Shown: positions 34,440 through 42,550 of the stretch, piece by piece | How positions within the stretch are numbered: position 1 is the stretch's first letter | How the letters are laid out: every line of letters starts with the position of its first letter | Assembly (NCBI RefSeq): GCF_025961205.1 | Contig: NZ_JAOQNH010000003.1 | Span: forward strand, 702,501 to 766,500 | Source of the DNA: Azospirillum fermentarium | GTDB taxonomy: Bacteria; Pseudomonadota; Alphaproteobacteria; Azospirillales; Azospirillaceae | DNA: 64,000 nt | Direction of reading: 5' to 3' | Made by a program: the position numbers and the translations under genes | The notes under the pieces: generated by a model | Databases searched by the model: none | What the model was told of the DNA's origin: nothing | What the model saw: the letters and a program-made list of their open reading frames with translations, nothing else

Positions 34440-37400
34440 TTACCGGGCGGGCGGGTTGCCGCCGTCGGTGCCGTCTGCGGCCACGCCCCCGCCGCCCCGT
34501 GCCACCACCGTGCTCTGCACCGGCTCGTCGGCGCGGAAGGTGGTGAAGCTGGATGCGAAGGCCAGCGTCCCGCCGCCGCCCGTTCCTTCCACCGTGGCGG
34601 TGGCCGGGGAGGTGGAACCGGAGAAGCCCGCCGGCTGGCGGAACACCACCATGAAGCCACCCGTGGACAGGCTGTTTTCCACCGCACTGCCGATGGACGG
34701 CGCCGTGCCCAGGCCGGCATCCACCACCACGGGCGCATCGCCTGCCAGACGGCTTCCCAGGGGGGCCGTGCCGACCCAGCCGCCGGCCGAGGCCGTGTTC
34801 ACGGCCGTGACCCGGTTGCCCGCGGCCGTGCCGGAGCCGGCGGATGCCGAACCCGGCCCCGACAGGCCCCCCGACACGCCGCTGGAGGAGCCCAACAGGG
34901 CGCCGCCGCTGCTGGTCATCGGCGTGGTCACCACCGGCAGCGTGTTGAGCAGCGCGGTGACGGACGTTCCACCGGTCCCCGACGGCGTGACCGTCAGCCG
35001 GCCCGCGGCGTTGCCGTTCGACGCCAGCACGTAATTGCCGGCATCCCGCCCGGTCAGCCCGGTCACCCGCAGGGTGTAGGACCCGATCCCCAGCGCCGAC
35101 GGCGGGACGAGGTTGCCGGACGCATCGAAGGCCGACAGGACCGCGTCCACCTGATCCCCGTTCGCCAGCCCGTTCAGCGTCACGGTCCAGGAACCGGCGG
35201 TGCCGAAGGTGCTGGTGGCGTCGGGCACGGACCACGTGAGCGCCCTGCCCTCCACCGTGTACGAGGCGGCAGTCAGCGCGTAATTGCCGGCATCGCGGCC
35301 GATGAGCGACAGGCCGGTCACCGCCTTGCCGCTGTCAACCCCCTTGCTGCCGAGGATTCCGGTGCCGCTCAGCGCCACCTCGTCGCCGCCGGCGACACCG
35401 GCGAGGCTGAGGCCGGTGGTGCCGGTGGTGCCGTCATAGATTCCGCTGCCGGTGGCGGTCACCGCGCGGGTGGCGACGCTGTAGCCGGAGGTGCCGCTCA
35501 GCACATAGTTGGACGCCCCGCGGCCGGTCAGGGACAGGCCGGTGATGGTCTTGCCGGTCCCGGCGTTGCGGTCGGACAGCACGCCGGTCCCGCTGAGCGA
35601 CACATCGTCGCCGGGCATCAGCCCCGCCAGGGACAGGCCCGACACCGCCGTGGTGCCGTCATAGACCTTGCCGCCGGTCAGGGTCAGCACCCGGGCGACG
35701 ATGGTCAGGGTGGCGGTGGTGGACCCCAGGGTGTAGCCGCCGGCCACCGACAGTTTCGACAGGTCGAGGGCGATGGTGTAGCGCCCCACGCCGCTGCCGG
35801 CAAAGGCGGTGGTGGAGAACAGCGGCGTGCCGCTGAGCACCGAGGCCAGCGTGTCCGTCCCCAGCAGCCCCGACGCCCCATAGGTAAAGCTGGGCAGCGC
35901 GTCGCCATAGGTGATGGTCACGTCGAACGGCGACAGCGTCAGCACGGTGCTGCTGGGGGTGGTCGGCGTGGTCGGGGTGACCGGCGTGGTCGGTGACGTC
36001 GGCTCCGACGGGGGGGGCGGAGGCGGAGGCGGAGGAGGGGGAGGCGGAGGGGGCGGAGACGGCGGGTTGGGATCGGCGTCGCTGTACAGCAGTGTATTGG
36101 CGGAACCGGCCACCGATCCCGGCGGGGTGCCGGCATAGGTGGTGGTGTAGCGCACGGTTCCGCTCAGGCCGCCCAGGGTGTTGCCTGCCGGATTCCTGGC
36201 ATAGACCAGCCAGCGCCCGTTCGCCGCGCTCAAGGCCGACGCGGAGCCGTTGTTGATGAAATTCCCGCCGGAGGTTGCCGCCAGCACCAGCGCCGCCCCG
36301 CTGCCCGATGCGGCCAGGGTGGCGCCGGGGTTGATGATGATATCCCCGCCGTCGGGACCGGCGTTTTCCACCGTGATGGTGCCGGCGGTGATGCCGTCGA
36401 GCGTGATGTCGCCGCTGGCCGTGTTGGTGTTGCCGGTGCCGGTGTCCAGGGTCAGTGTCACGGCCCCCGTCCCGGCGTCGATGGTCTTTCCCGCCGCCAT
36501 GGTGATGACCGCGGCCCCGCTGTCGCGGGCGGTGTTCACCACCCCGGTGCTGGCCTTGGCGTTGGCCAGCACGGTGAAGGCGCCGTTGTCGGTGACGATG
36601 TTGGCGTTCAGCAGGATCGACCGCCCCGCCCACAGGCTGAAGGCGCCGCCGTTGCCCGCAGGGTTGTTGACGGTGATGTCGCTGTCCACCGTGATGTCGG
36701 TGTTTGCCTGCAAATTCAGCGCCGTGCCGGTGTTCAGCACCGCCGTCACCGCGTCGGGGTGGATGGTGATCGTCTGATCCTGGGCGCGGGCATAGGTCAG
36801 CAGAGTGACCGGCAACCCGACATAGACCCGCCCGGCAACCGAGGCGGACGCGCCGTTGTGGGCCAGGATAAGGGTTCCGTCGTTGCCGGCGGCGTACAGG
36901 GTCAACCCGCCGATGCCCACCCCGCCCAGAATCTGGCTGCCGCCCCAGCCGATAAAGCTGTTCACCGGCGATATCATGCCGGTGAGCGCTTTGCCGGTGC
37001 TGCTCCAGGCGGCGGCGCCGACCATCATGCTGGTCGGAGAGGAGGAATAAAGGGAGGCTGCATAGACATAACCCCCGTTGCTCAGAGGAACGACGGTGGC
37101 GCCCAGGCCGGCCATCATCGCCGAGCCGACGAGGCTGTTGCCGGCGGAGACGGCGCCGGTGATCCCTGCCGTTCCGCTGCCCCAGGTCATCGCACCGGCG
37201 TCCATCAGGACGCCGTTGTCCCAAAGGGCTGTGAATGCGGTGTAATCACCGTTGGCCAGCGCCTTGATTTCGCTGCCCACGCTATCGTTCGGGTTGGTCC
37301 CGACAAGGCTGTTGCTGGAGGAAACCGCCCCGGCAACCCCCACCGTCCCGTTCCCCCAGGTCACGGCGCCGACGCCGGCCACCGCACCATCCGTCCAGAA

Positions 37401-40400
37401 GGGACTCCCCACGGCATAATTGCCGTTGCCGGTCAGCGCGGTAACGGAATAGCCGACCCTGTCATTGGTGGAGATACCGACAAGGCTGTTGCCGGCGGAA
37501 ACAAACCCGGTCATTGCCGCCGTACCGTTGCCCCAGGTCACCGCACCGGCGTTGGCCGCCGCCCCGTTCGTCCAATACGAACTGGCCGTGACATAGTTGC
37601 CGTTGCTCAAGGCGATGATCTGCGAGCCGATCCGATCCTGGGCACTCCCGCCGACGAGGCTGTTGGCGGAGGAGACGTAACCGGCAACGCCGGTGCTGCC
37701 GTTGCCCCAGGTCACCGCACCGGACTTGCTGACGGTGTCGTTCCAGTCGGGGCTGCCCACGACATAGTTGCCGTTGGTCAGCGGAACGATCAGCGAGCCG
37801 ACATGGCTGAAGTGCGTCAGGCCCACGAGGCTGTTGGTGGTGGTAACGATGCCGGTGACGCCGGCGGTGCCGTTGCCCCACGTCGCCGCACCGTTCTCGG
37901 CCCCCATCCCGCCGTCCTTCCAGGAGGGGCTGCCGACGACGTAGTTGCCGTTGGTCAGCAGGGCCGTGACCGTCGTGCCGACCTTGTCGTCGGCATTGAC
38001 GCCGACAAGGCTGTTGGAGGAGGAAACGACGCCGACGGCGGTCCCCGTCGCAGCACTGCCCCAGGTCACCGCCCCGGCGTTGCTCGCGCCACCGTTCTTC
38101 CAGGACGTGCTGGAGACGACGAAGTTACCGTTGCTCAGAATGGTGGCGGCGCTGCCAATCCTGTCCCCGGCGGTGCTGCCGCCGAGGCTGTTCGCAAACG
38201 GTCCTGCCAGGAAGGGCTGGTCCCCCGTCCATGTCGTGGCAGCGCCGTTGCCCCAGGTCACCGCGCCGCGGGCGCCGTTCCACTCAGGGCTCAGGATGAG
38301 GTAGTTACCGTTGTTCAGCGGGACGATCGACGAACCGATCCGGTCATTGGGGACCGAACCGAAAAAGCTTCCGGTAATGGCCGATGACGAATCCGTGCTG
38401 TCGTTGACCCCGGCAACCCCGACCGTGCCGTCGCCCCAGGTCACGATACCGGCATTCGCCCCGCCGTTGTACCAGGACGTGCTGGAAACCACATAGTTGC
38501 CGTTGGTCAGGGCCGTGACCGTCAGGCCGACCCCGTCATTGGCCAGAGCGCCGACGAGGCTGTTGGTGGTGGTAACGATGCCGGCGATGCCGGCCGAGCC
38601 GTTGCCCCACGTCGCCGCACCGGCACTGGTCCCCGGCCCGTTGCTCCACGAGGGGCTGTACGCCACATAGTTGCCGTTGGTCAGGGCCGTGACCGCGGAC
38701 CCGATCTTGTCGCCGGCACTGCTGCCGACAAGGCTGTTGCTATCGGACACCAGCCCGGCGGTCCCCGCCGTGCCGTTGCCCCAGGTCGCGGCACCGGCAC
38801 TGGCTTCCGGACCGTTGATCCCGACGGGAGCGGTCCAATCGGGACTTTGGACGACGTAGTTGCCGTTGCCGGTCAGGGCCGTGACCGCAGACCCGACCTT
38901 GTCGTTGGGGGTGCCGCCGACAAGGCTGTTGGCGGCGGAAACGATGCCGGCCACTCCGGCCGAGTTGCTGCCCCAGGTCGCCGCCCCGGCGCTGGTCATG
39001 CCGTCGTTGGCCCAGGACGGACTTTTGATGACATAGTTTCCGTTGCTCAGAACGGTGATGCCGCCCCCGCCGACGGCATCGCCGTTGTCGGAGCCGGTCA
39101 GCATGCTGATCAGCGCCCCGGTCAGCCCGTTGAACAGATACACCGCCCCGGCCGTGTTGCCGCCCACGACCGCGTTGGGATTGGTCACCACCACGTTGCC
39201 GTTGGCCAGGGAGGCGATGGCCGTGCCGTATCCCGACGTGGTGTCGCTGTTGGGATCGATGAGCTGGTACTGGGGCAGGAGACCGCCGGAGCTGCTGATG
39301 ACGATGTTCTTGGGATCGAGCAGCAGCGTGCCGGCCTGTCCGTGATCCGACCCGGCGTCGCCGGTACCGGCGAACACCAGCGTGTCGTGGGACGACACCT
39401 CGATCAGCCCGCCGGCCCCAGTGCCCATACCGCGTGCCGAAGCCTTGCCGTAGAAGTCGGTCTTGCCCTCCGACCACACGATGATCCGCCCGCCGGCGGC
39501 CCCGGCCCCGGCCCCGTCGGCGTGCAGGCTGGTGGTGCCGCTGACCAGCACCGACCCGGCCTTCAGCATGGCCCCGCCGCCCTGGTAGTCGCCGCCCACG
39601 CGGATGCTGCCGCCCTGGGCGACGCCCGAGGTTCTCAGCACCGCATCCACCAGATTGATGGTGGAGCCGAACAGGTCGATGGACCCGCCGGAACCGCCAG
39701 CGGAACCGGCCCGGTGGAGGCCCGAGGTGAACAGGGTGGAGTCAGCCTCCCCGCTCGCCACCGTGATCGTGCCGCCATGGGCAAAGCCATGGGCCGACAG
39801 CTCCGAACCGCTGGTGGCGACGTAGCCCTTGCCATAGGCGACGTCGATCGACCCGCCGGCCCCGATCGTGCCCTCGGCGGCGATCCTGCCCTGGTTCGAC
39901 ACTTGGCGCGCCGCCACCTTCACCGTGCCGCCGCGGGTGCCGCTGGCCGACACCGTGCCGGCGTTGACGGCCATCTTCCCCTTGCCCGCCGACACGGTGA
40001 CCGCGCCGCCGGAGCCGTCGGCGTTGGTGGCGGCGATGGTGCCGGTGTTCTGTACGTGGCCGTCGCCCGCCGACAGCCACGCCTCGCCCGCACGGGTCTC
40101 GCTGCCGGTGGCGCGCACGATGCCGCCGTTGTTGCCGGCCAGTGCGTAGATGTTGCCGCCCGCCGCCTTCAGCTCCGCCTGGGCCGCCTGGATGGTGCCC
40201 TGATTGTCCACCTTGCCGGGGCCGACCCGCACCATCACCCGGCCGTTGCCGGTGTCGTTGCTTTCGGTCAGCAGCACCTCGTGCCCACCGGCCAGCGCCG
40301 CCGTGCCCTTGGGTGCGGAGATGGTCCCCTTGTTCGATACCTCCCGCGCGATCAGCAGCACGTCACCGCCCGACGACGAGATGGAGCCGAGGTTTTCCAC

Positions 40401-40877
40401 CCTGGCGGTGCTGTCACCCTTGAAGGTCAGCGCCCGCCCGCTCAGGAAGTCGTCGTTGGTGACGTCGTGGGTGCTGGCCACGAAACTGCCGCCGGTGGTC
40501 ACGGTGCCCGTCGGACCCACGACCACCCCGTTGGGATTGATCAGGTACAGCGACCCGGTGGCGCTCAGCCGCCCCATGATCGACGACGGGTCACCGCCGG
40601 TCACGCGGTTCAAGGTGGCACCGCTGCCGTTGTCGAAGGCAACCGTTCCCCCCTGACCGATGGAGAAGCTGTTCCACGAGACGATGCCGCGTCCACCCGG
40701 CTGCGTCACCGTCATGGTGGAACCATTGGTGGTGATGGTCCCGCCGCCCGCGGTGAAACCACCCCCCTGGGGCAGAACCTGTCCTGCCGCCGGAACCGCG
40801 ACCAGCAGGAGGCTCGTCAGGCAGGTCGTTTCAAGGGCTACTTTCCGCCATATCGTCGGCATCATCGCATCCGCCAT
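34440..40877 (-). CDS. TpsA exoprotein: filamentous haemagglutinin-type adhesin (TPS locus 1)
   Basis: Giant secreted beta-helical protein of about 2145 residues. The signal peptide ends near VAVPAAGQ. The TPS secretion domain (~40-300) holds IVSWNSFSIGQGGTVAFDNGSGATLNRV and the NPNG motif (LYLINPNGVVVGP). Residues ~540-1290 carry about 12 copies of a 45-60-residue repeat (NGNYVV-SP-W … AGAVTWGNGTAGVAG … NSLVG). A poly-proline hinge of about 16 Pro follows. C-terminal MBG/YDG-type domains include ITYGDALPSFTYG, KVYDGTTAVSGLSLAG and GSGIYDGTTGTTGLSLAG. There is no C-terminal cysteine anchor. ATG 40877 is the chosen start, fitting the signal peptide; GTG 40955 gives 26 more residues. It is likely the substrate of the linked glycosyltransferases. 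Confidence 0.9.
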   Translation of the reverse strand: MADAMMPTIWRKVALETTCLTSLLLVAVPAAGQVLPQGGGFTAGGGTITTNGSTMTVTQPGGRGIVSWNSFSIGQGGTVAFDNGSGATLNRVTGGDPSSIMGRLSATGSLYLINPNGVVVGPTGTVTTGGSFVASTHDVTNDDFLSGRALTFKGDSTARVENLGSISSSGGDVLLIAREVSNKGTISAPKGTAALAGGHEVLLTESNDTGNGRVMVRVGPGKVDNQGTIQAAQAELKAAGGNIYALAGNNGGIVRATGSETRAGEAWLSAGDGHVQNTGTIAATNADGSGGAVTVSAGKGKMAVNAGTVSASGTRGGTVKVAARQVSNQGRIAAEGTIGAGGSIDVAYGKGYVATSGSELSAHGFAHGGTITVASGEADSTLFTSGLHRAGSAGGSGGSIDLFGSTINLVDAVLRTSGVAQGGSIRVGGDYQGGGAMLKAGSVLVSGTTSLHADGAGAGAAGGRIIVWSEGKTDFYGKASARGMGTGAGGLIEVSSHDTLVFAGTGDAGSDHGQAGTLLLDPKNIVISSSGGLLPQYQLIDPNSDTTSGYGTAIASLANGNVVVTNPNAVVGGNTAGAVYLFNGLTGALISMLTGSDNGDAVGGGGITVLSNGNYVIKSPSWANDGMTSAGAATWGSNSAGVAGIVSAANSLVGGTPNDKVGSAVTALTGNGNYVVQSPDWTAPVGINGPEASAGAATWGNGTAGTAGLVSDSNSLVGSSAGDKIGSAVTALTNGNYVAYSPSWSNGPGTSAGAATWGNGSAGIAGIVTTTNSLVGALANDGVGLTVTALTNGNYVVSSTSWYNGGANAGIVTWGDGTVGVAGVNDSTDSSSAITGSFFGSVPNDRIGSSIVPLNNGNYLILSPEWNGARGAVTWGNGAATTWTGDQPFLAGPFANSLGGSTAGDRIGSAATILSNGNFVVSSTSWKNGGASNAGAVTWGSAATGTAVGVVSSSNSLVGVNADDKVGTTVTALLTNGNYVVGSPSWKDGGMGAENGAATWGNGTAGVTGIVTTTNSLVGLTHFSHVGSLIVPLTNGNYVVGSPDWNDTVSKSGAVTWGNGSTGVAGYVSSANSLVGGSAQDRIGSQIIALSNGNYVTASSYWTNGAAANAGAVTWGNGTAAMTGFVSAGNSLVGISTNDRVGYSVTALTGNGNYAVGSPFWTDGAVAGVGAVTWGNGTVGVAGAVSSSNSLVGTNPNDSVGSEIKALANGDYTAFTALWDNGVLMDAGAMTWGSGTAGITGAVSAGNSLVGSAMMAGLGATVVPLSNGGYVYAASLYSSSPTSMMVGAAAWSSTGKALTGMISPVNSFIGWGGSQILGGVGIGGLTLYAAGNDGTLILAHNGASASVAGRVYVGLPVTLLTYARAQDQTITIHPDAVTAVLNTGTALNLQANTDITVDSDITVNNPAGNGGAFSLWAGRSILLNANIVTDNGAFTVLANAKASTGVVNTARDSGAAVITMAAGKTIDAGTGAVTLTLDTGTGNTNTASGDITLDGITAGTITVENAGPDGGDIIINPGATLAASGSGAALVLAATSGGNFINNGSASALSAANGRWLVYARNPAGNTLGGLSGTVRYTTTYAGTPPGSVAGSANTLLYSDADPNPPSPPPPPPPPPPPPPPPPSEPTSPTTPVTPTTPTTPSSTVLTLSPFDVTITYGDALPSFTYGASGLLGTDTLASVLSGTPLFSTTAFAGSGVGRYTIALDLSKLSVAGGYTLGSTTATLTIVARVLTLTGGKVYDGTTAVSGLSLAGLMPGDDVSLSGTGVLSDRNAGTGKTITGLSLTGRGASNYVLSGTSGYSVATRAVTATGSGIYDGTTGTTGLSLAGVAGGDEVALSGTGILGSKGVDSGKAVTGLSLIGRDAGNYALTAASYTVEGRALTWSVPDATSTFGTAGSWTVTLNGLANGDQVDAVLSAFDASGNLVPPSALGIGSYTLRVTGLTGRDAGNYVLASNGNAAGRLTVTPSGTGGTSVTALLNTLPVVTTPMTSSGGALLGSSSGVSGGLSGPGSASAGSGTAAGNRVTAVNTASAGGWVGTAPLGSRLAGDAPVVVDAGLGTAPSIGSAVENSLSTGGFMVVFRQPAGFSGSTSPATATVEGTGGGGTLAFASSFTTFRADEPVQSTVVARGGGGVAADGTDGGNPPAR
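36010..36068 (-). repeat. Poly-proline hinge tract in the TPS-1 adhesin
   Basis: GGAGGC-type low-complexity sequence on the plus strand encodes about sixteen consecutive prolines, followed by Thr/Pro-rich TTPVTPTTPTTP. It probably forms a rigid spacer between the repeat stalk and the MBG/YDG domains, and is prone to length change. Confidence 0.8.
36990..39260 (-). repeat. About twelve degenerate ~150-200 bp repeats in the TPS-1 adhesin
   Basis: Recurrent blocks encode NGNYV(V)-S-P/T-W, AGAVTWGN, GIAGIVS and NSLVG-N-D-VGS. Counting NGNY-like cores gives twelve units, the last two degenerate. Diverged codons suggest an old expansion, unlike the fresh repeats of the second adhesin. Confidence 0.75.
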
Positions 40878-41460
40878 CAGGTCTTGAGGGTTGGGCCGCT
40901 TCGGGTCAAAGGGGACTTGTCGTTCGAAGGTCCGCACGAGCGTGCAGGAAGGCACGAGGAAGCATTCCCATCACGCAAGCGATGAGTCCGCCGAAATAAA
41001 TCTATGGTTTTCAGGTATTTTCTTGGCAGAAATACCAAAAATCGTCAAAAATACAAAGAAAATCCAATATTTATTATAATTATTTACTTCTATTGCTCGC
41101 GCTTCTCGATTGAAGCGCCGACATTATTCCGTCTTTCCTTCATCATCAGCAGGTTAACCTCCTGTGCTACCAACAGCGGCACCGCAGGGGATATCCGGCG
41201 GACAGGCAACCAGGACAGGCGGTATCAATGTTTCGGCGCCCCCTCCTAAAAGGCACCCTGGCACGCACTTTAATTACAAACAGAGGCTGTTGGAATTAAA
41301 TATTTATAATAGATATTATTAGTTACGATTATATTCCAGTTCTCTTCCCGAACTCGATTCTTTATTCCTGCCAGCATGACGTATCCGTGAAGACGGTTAC
41401 TCACACGCTGAAACAGCTTTTCTTGACATGCTCTTTGAATAAGCTTTATCAACCTGAGTT
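40878..41460. other. 583-base AT-rich intergenic region between tpsA-1 and the LysR gene
   Basis: No convincing gene. Base composition drops sharply compared with the flanks (runs such as AAATACAAAGAAAATCC and ATATTTATTATAATTATTTAC). It should contain the divergent promoters of the adhesin (minus) and the LysR regulator (plus). Palindromes include AGGTTAACCT at 41151-41160 and the nested repeat at 41269-41300. The start of transcription cannot be assigned. Confidence 0.6.
41269..41300. promoter_or_regulatory. Nested palindrome upstream of the LysR gene
   Basis: Outer arms TTTAATT (41269-41275) and AATTAAA (41294-41300) enclose AACAG-AGG-CTGTT (41279-41291). The whole is a near-palindrome with one indel. 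Its size and T/A ends suit a LysR-type or other dimeric regulator site; the position is 160 bases before the LysR ATG. Confidence 0.45.
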
Positions 41461-42336
41461 ATGATGCTCCGCGGCTTTGATCTGAACCTTCTCGTAATCC
41501 TGGAAACGGCTCTTTCCGAGGCGTCCATCACACGTGCCGCCAAGCGCTTGCGCCTGACCCAACCGGCGGTTTCACAGGCGCTGGCACGGGCGCGGGAGCT
41601 GTTCGGCGACGAGCTGCTGATACGCAAGGGGCCGGGGATGGTGTTGACGCCCCGTGGCCGCAGCCTGCTGCCGGAGCTGAAGGAGTTTTGCACAAAGGCC
41701 GAAGCCCTGCTGTCTTCGACCGAATTCGATCCGCTCTCGGCGGAAAAGAGCTTCGTCGTCACCGCCAACGACGTATCGGAGCTGCTGATTCTGCCGCCTG
41801 TGATTGCCGCCGTTTCCCGCATGGCCCCCCGGTGCCGGTTCATCGTGCGGTCGGTGGAGCCGGTCTTCATCGACCACACCGTCGATCTGGCGGTCATCGG
41901 GGCGCCGCTTCCCGATGGCTCCTTCTCGTCGGCCGATCTTTACGAAGACCATTTCGTGATGCTTGCCCGCCCCGACCATCCGGCCCTGAAGGGGCGAATG
42001 TCTCCCGAAGCCTTCGCGTCCCTGTCCCACGCTCTTGTGTCCCCAACGGGCCAGGGGATCGCCGGCCCCATCGACATGGCCCTTCAGAAACTGGGATTGG
42101 CGCGGAAAATCGCCCTGTCCGTGACCCGGTTCACGACGCTTCCCAAAATTCTCGCATCGACGGACTTCGTGTCTGCCGTCCCATCCCGGTTTGCCGCACT
42201 TCCTGAAGTGCAAAGCTTCTGCCGGTCGCACCCCCTCCCGTTCGAAAGCCCCCGATTCCGTATGCGCCTTCTGTGGCATCGTTCGCGCGATACCGATCCG
42301 GCACACAAATGGCTGCGGGAACTCTTTCTCACGTAA
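41461..42336 (+). CDS. LysR-family transcriptional regulator
   Basis: 291 residues. An N-terminal winged HTH (LRGFDLNLLVILETALSEASITRAAKRLRLTQPAVSQALARARELFGDELLIR, about 3-56) is followed by the linker helix and a substrate-binding domain (about 92-290) of the NodD/NocR-like subgroup, with VDLAVIGAP. The C-terminus is WLRELFLT. It is divergent from the TPS-1 adhesin and upstream of the acetoin regulator. Either could be its target; the shared AT-rich divergent region makes the adhesin operon the better guess. Start: adjacent ATG codons at 41461 and 41464, with no strong Shine-Dalgarno. Confidence 0.88.
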   Translation: MMLRGFDLNLLVILETALSEASITRAAKRLRLTQPAVSQALARARELFGDELLIRKGPGMVLTPRGRSLLPELKEFCTKAEALLSSTEFDPLSAEKSFVVTANDVSELLILPPVIAAVSRMAPRCRFIVRSVEPVFIDHTVDLAVIGAPLPDGSFSSADLYEDHFVMLARPDHPALKGRMSPEAFASLSHALVSPTGQGIAGPIDMALQKLGLARKIALSVTRFTTLPKILASTDFVSAVPSRFAALPEVQSFCRSHPLPFESPRFRMRLLWHRSRDTDPAHKWLRELFLT

Positions 42337-42550
42337 AAAACGCTTAACTCCTCAGCCGCTGCCCTCCGGCGGATCGCCCATCAGCCCACCGCGAGGCAGG
42401 GGTGAACCTGCGCCGGATTTCCCGGAGTCATCCCAACCGCTTACCATACTATTGCACAAATTGCCTATGGCGCAGGGGACTTGATATATTGCTCTGATTT
42501 GGGCTTGGTTGGCGCGGCCGCTTGACCGCGCCCCCAGGGAGGATACGCTG

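Noticed and set aside
38847..40985. Long plus-strand frame opposite the TPS-1 adhesin
   Set aside because: Antisense to the conserved TPS domain; no motifs; explained by strong codon-position bias.
41270..41452. 60-codon minus-strand ORF upstream of the LysR gene
   Set aside because: It lies in AT-rich intergenic DNA, has no homologous motif I recognise and no clear Shine-Dalgarno; kept as regulatory region.
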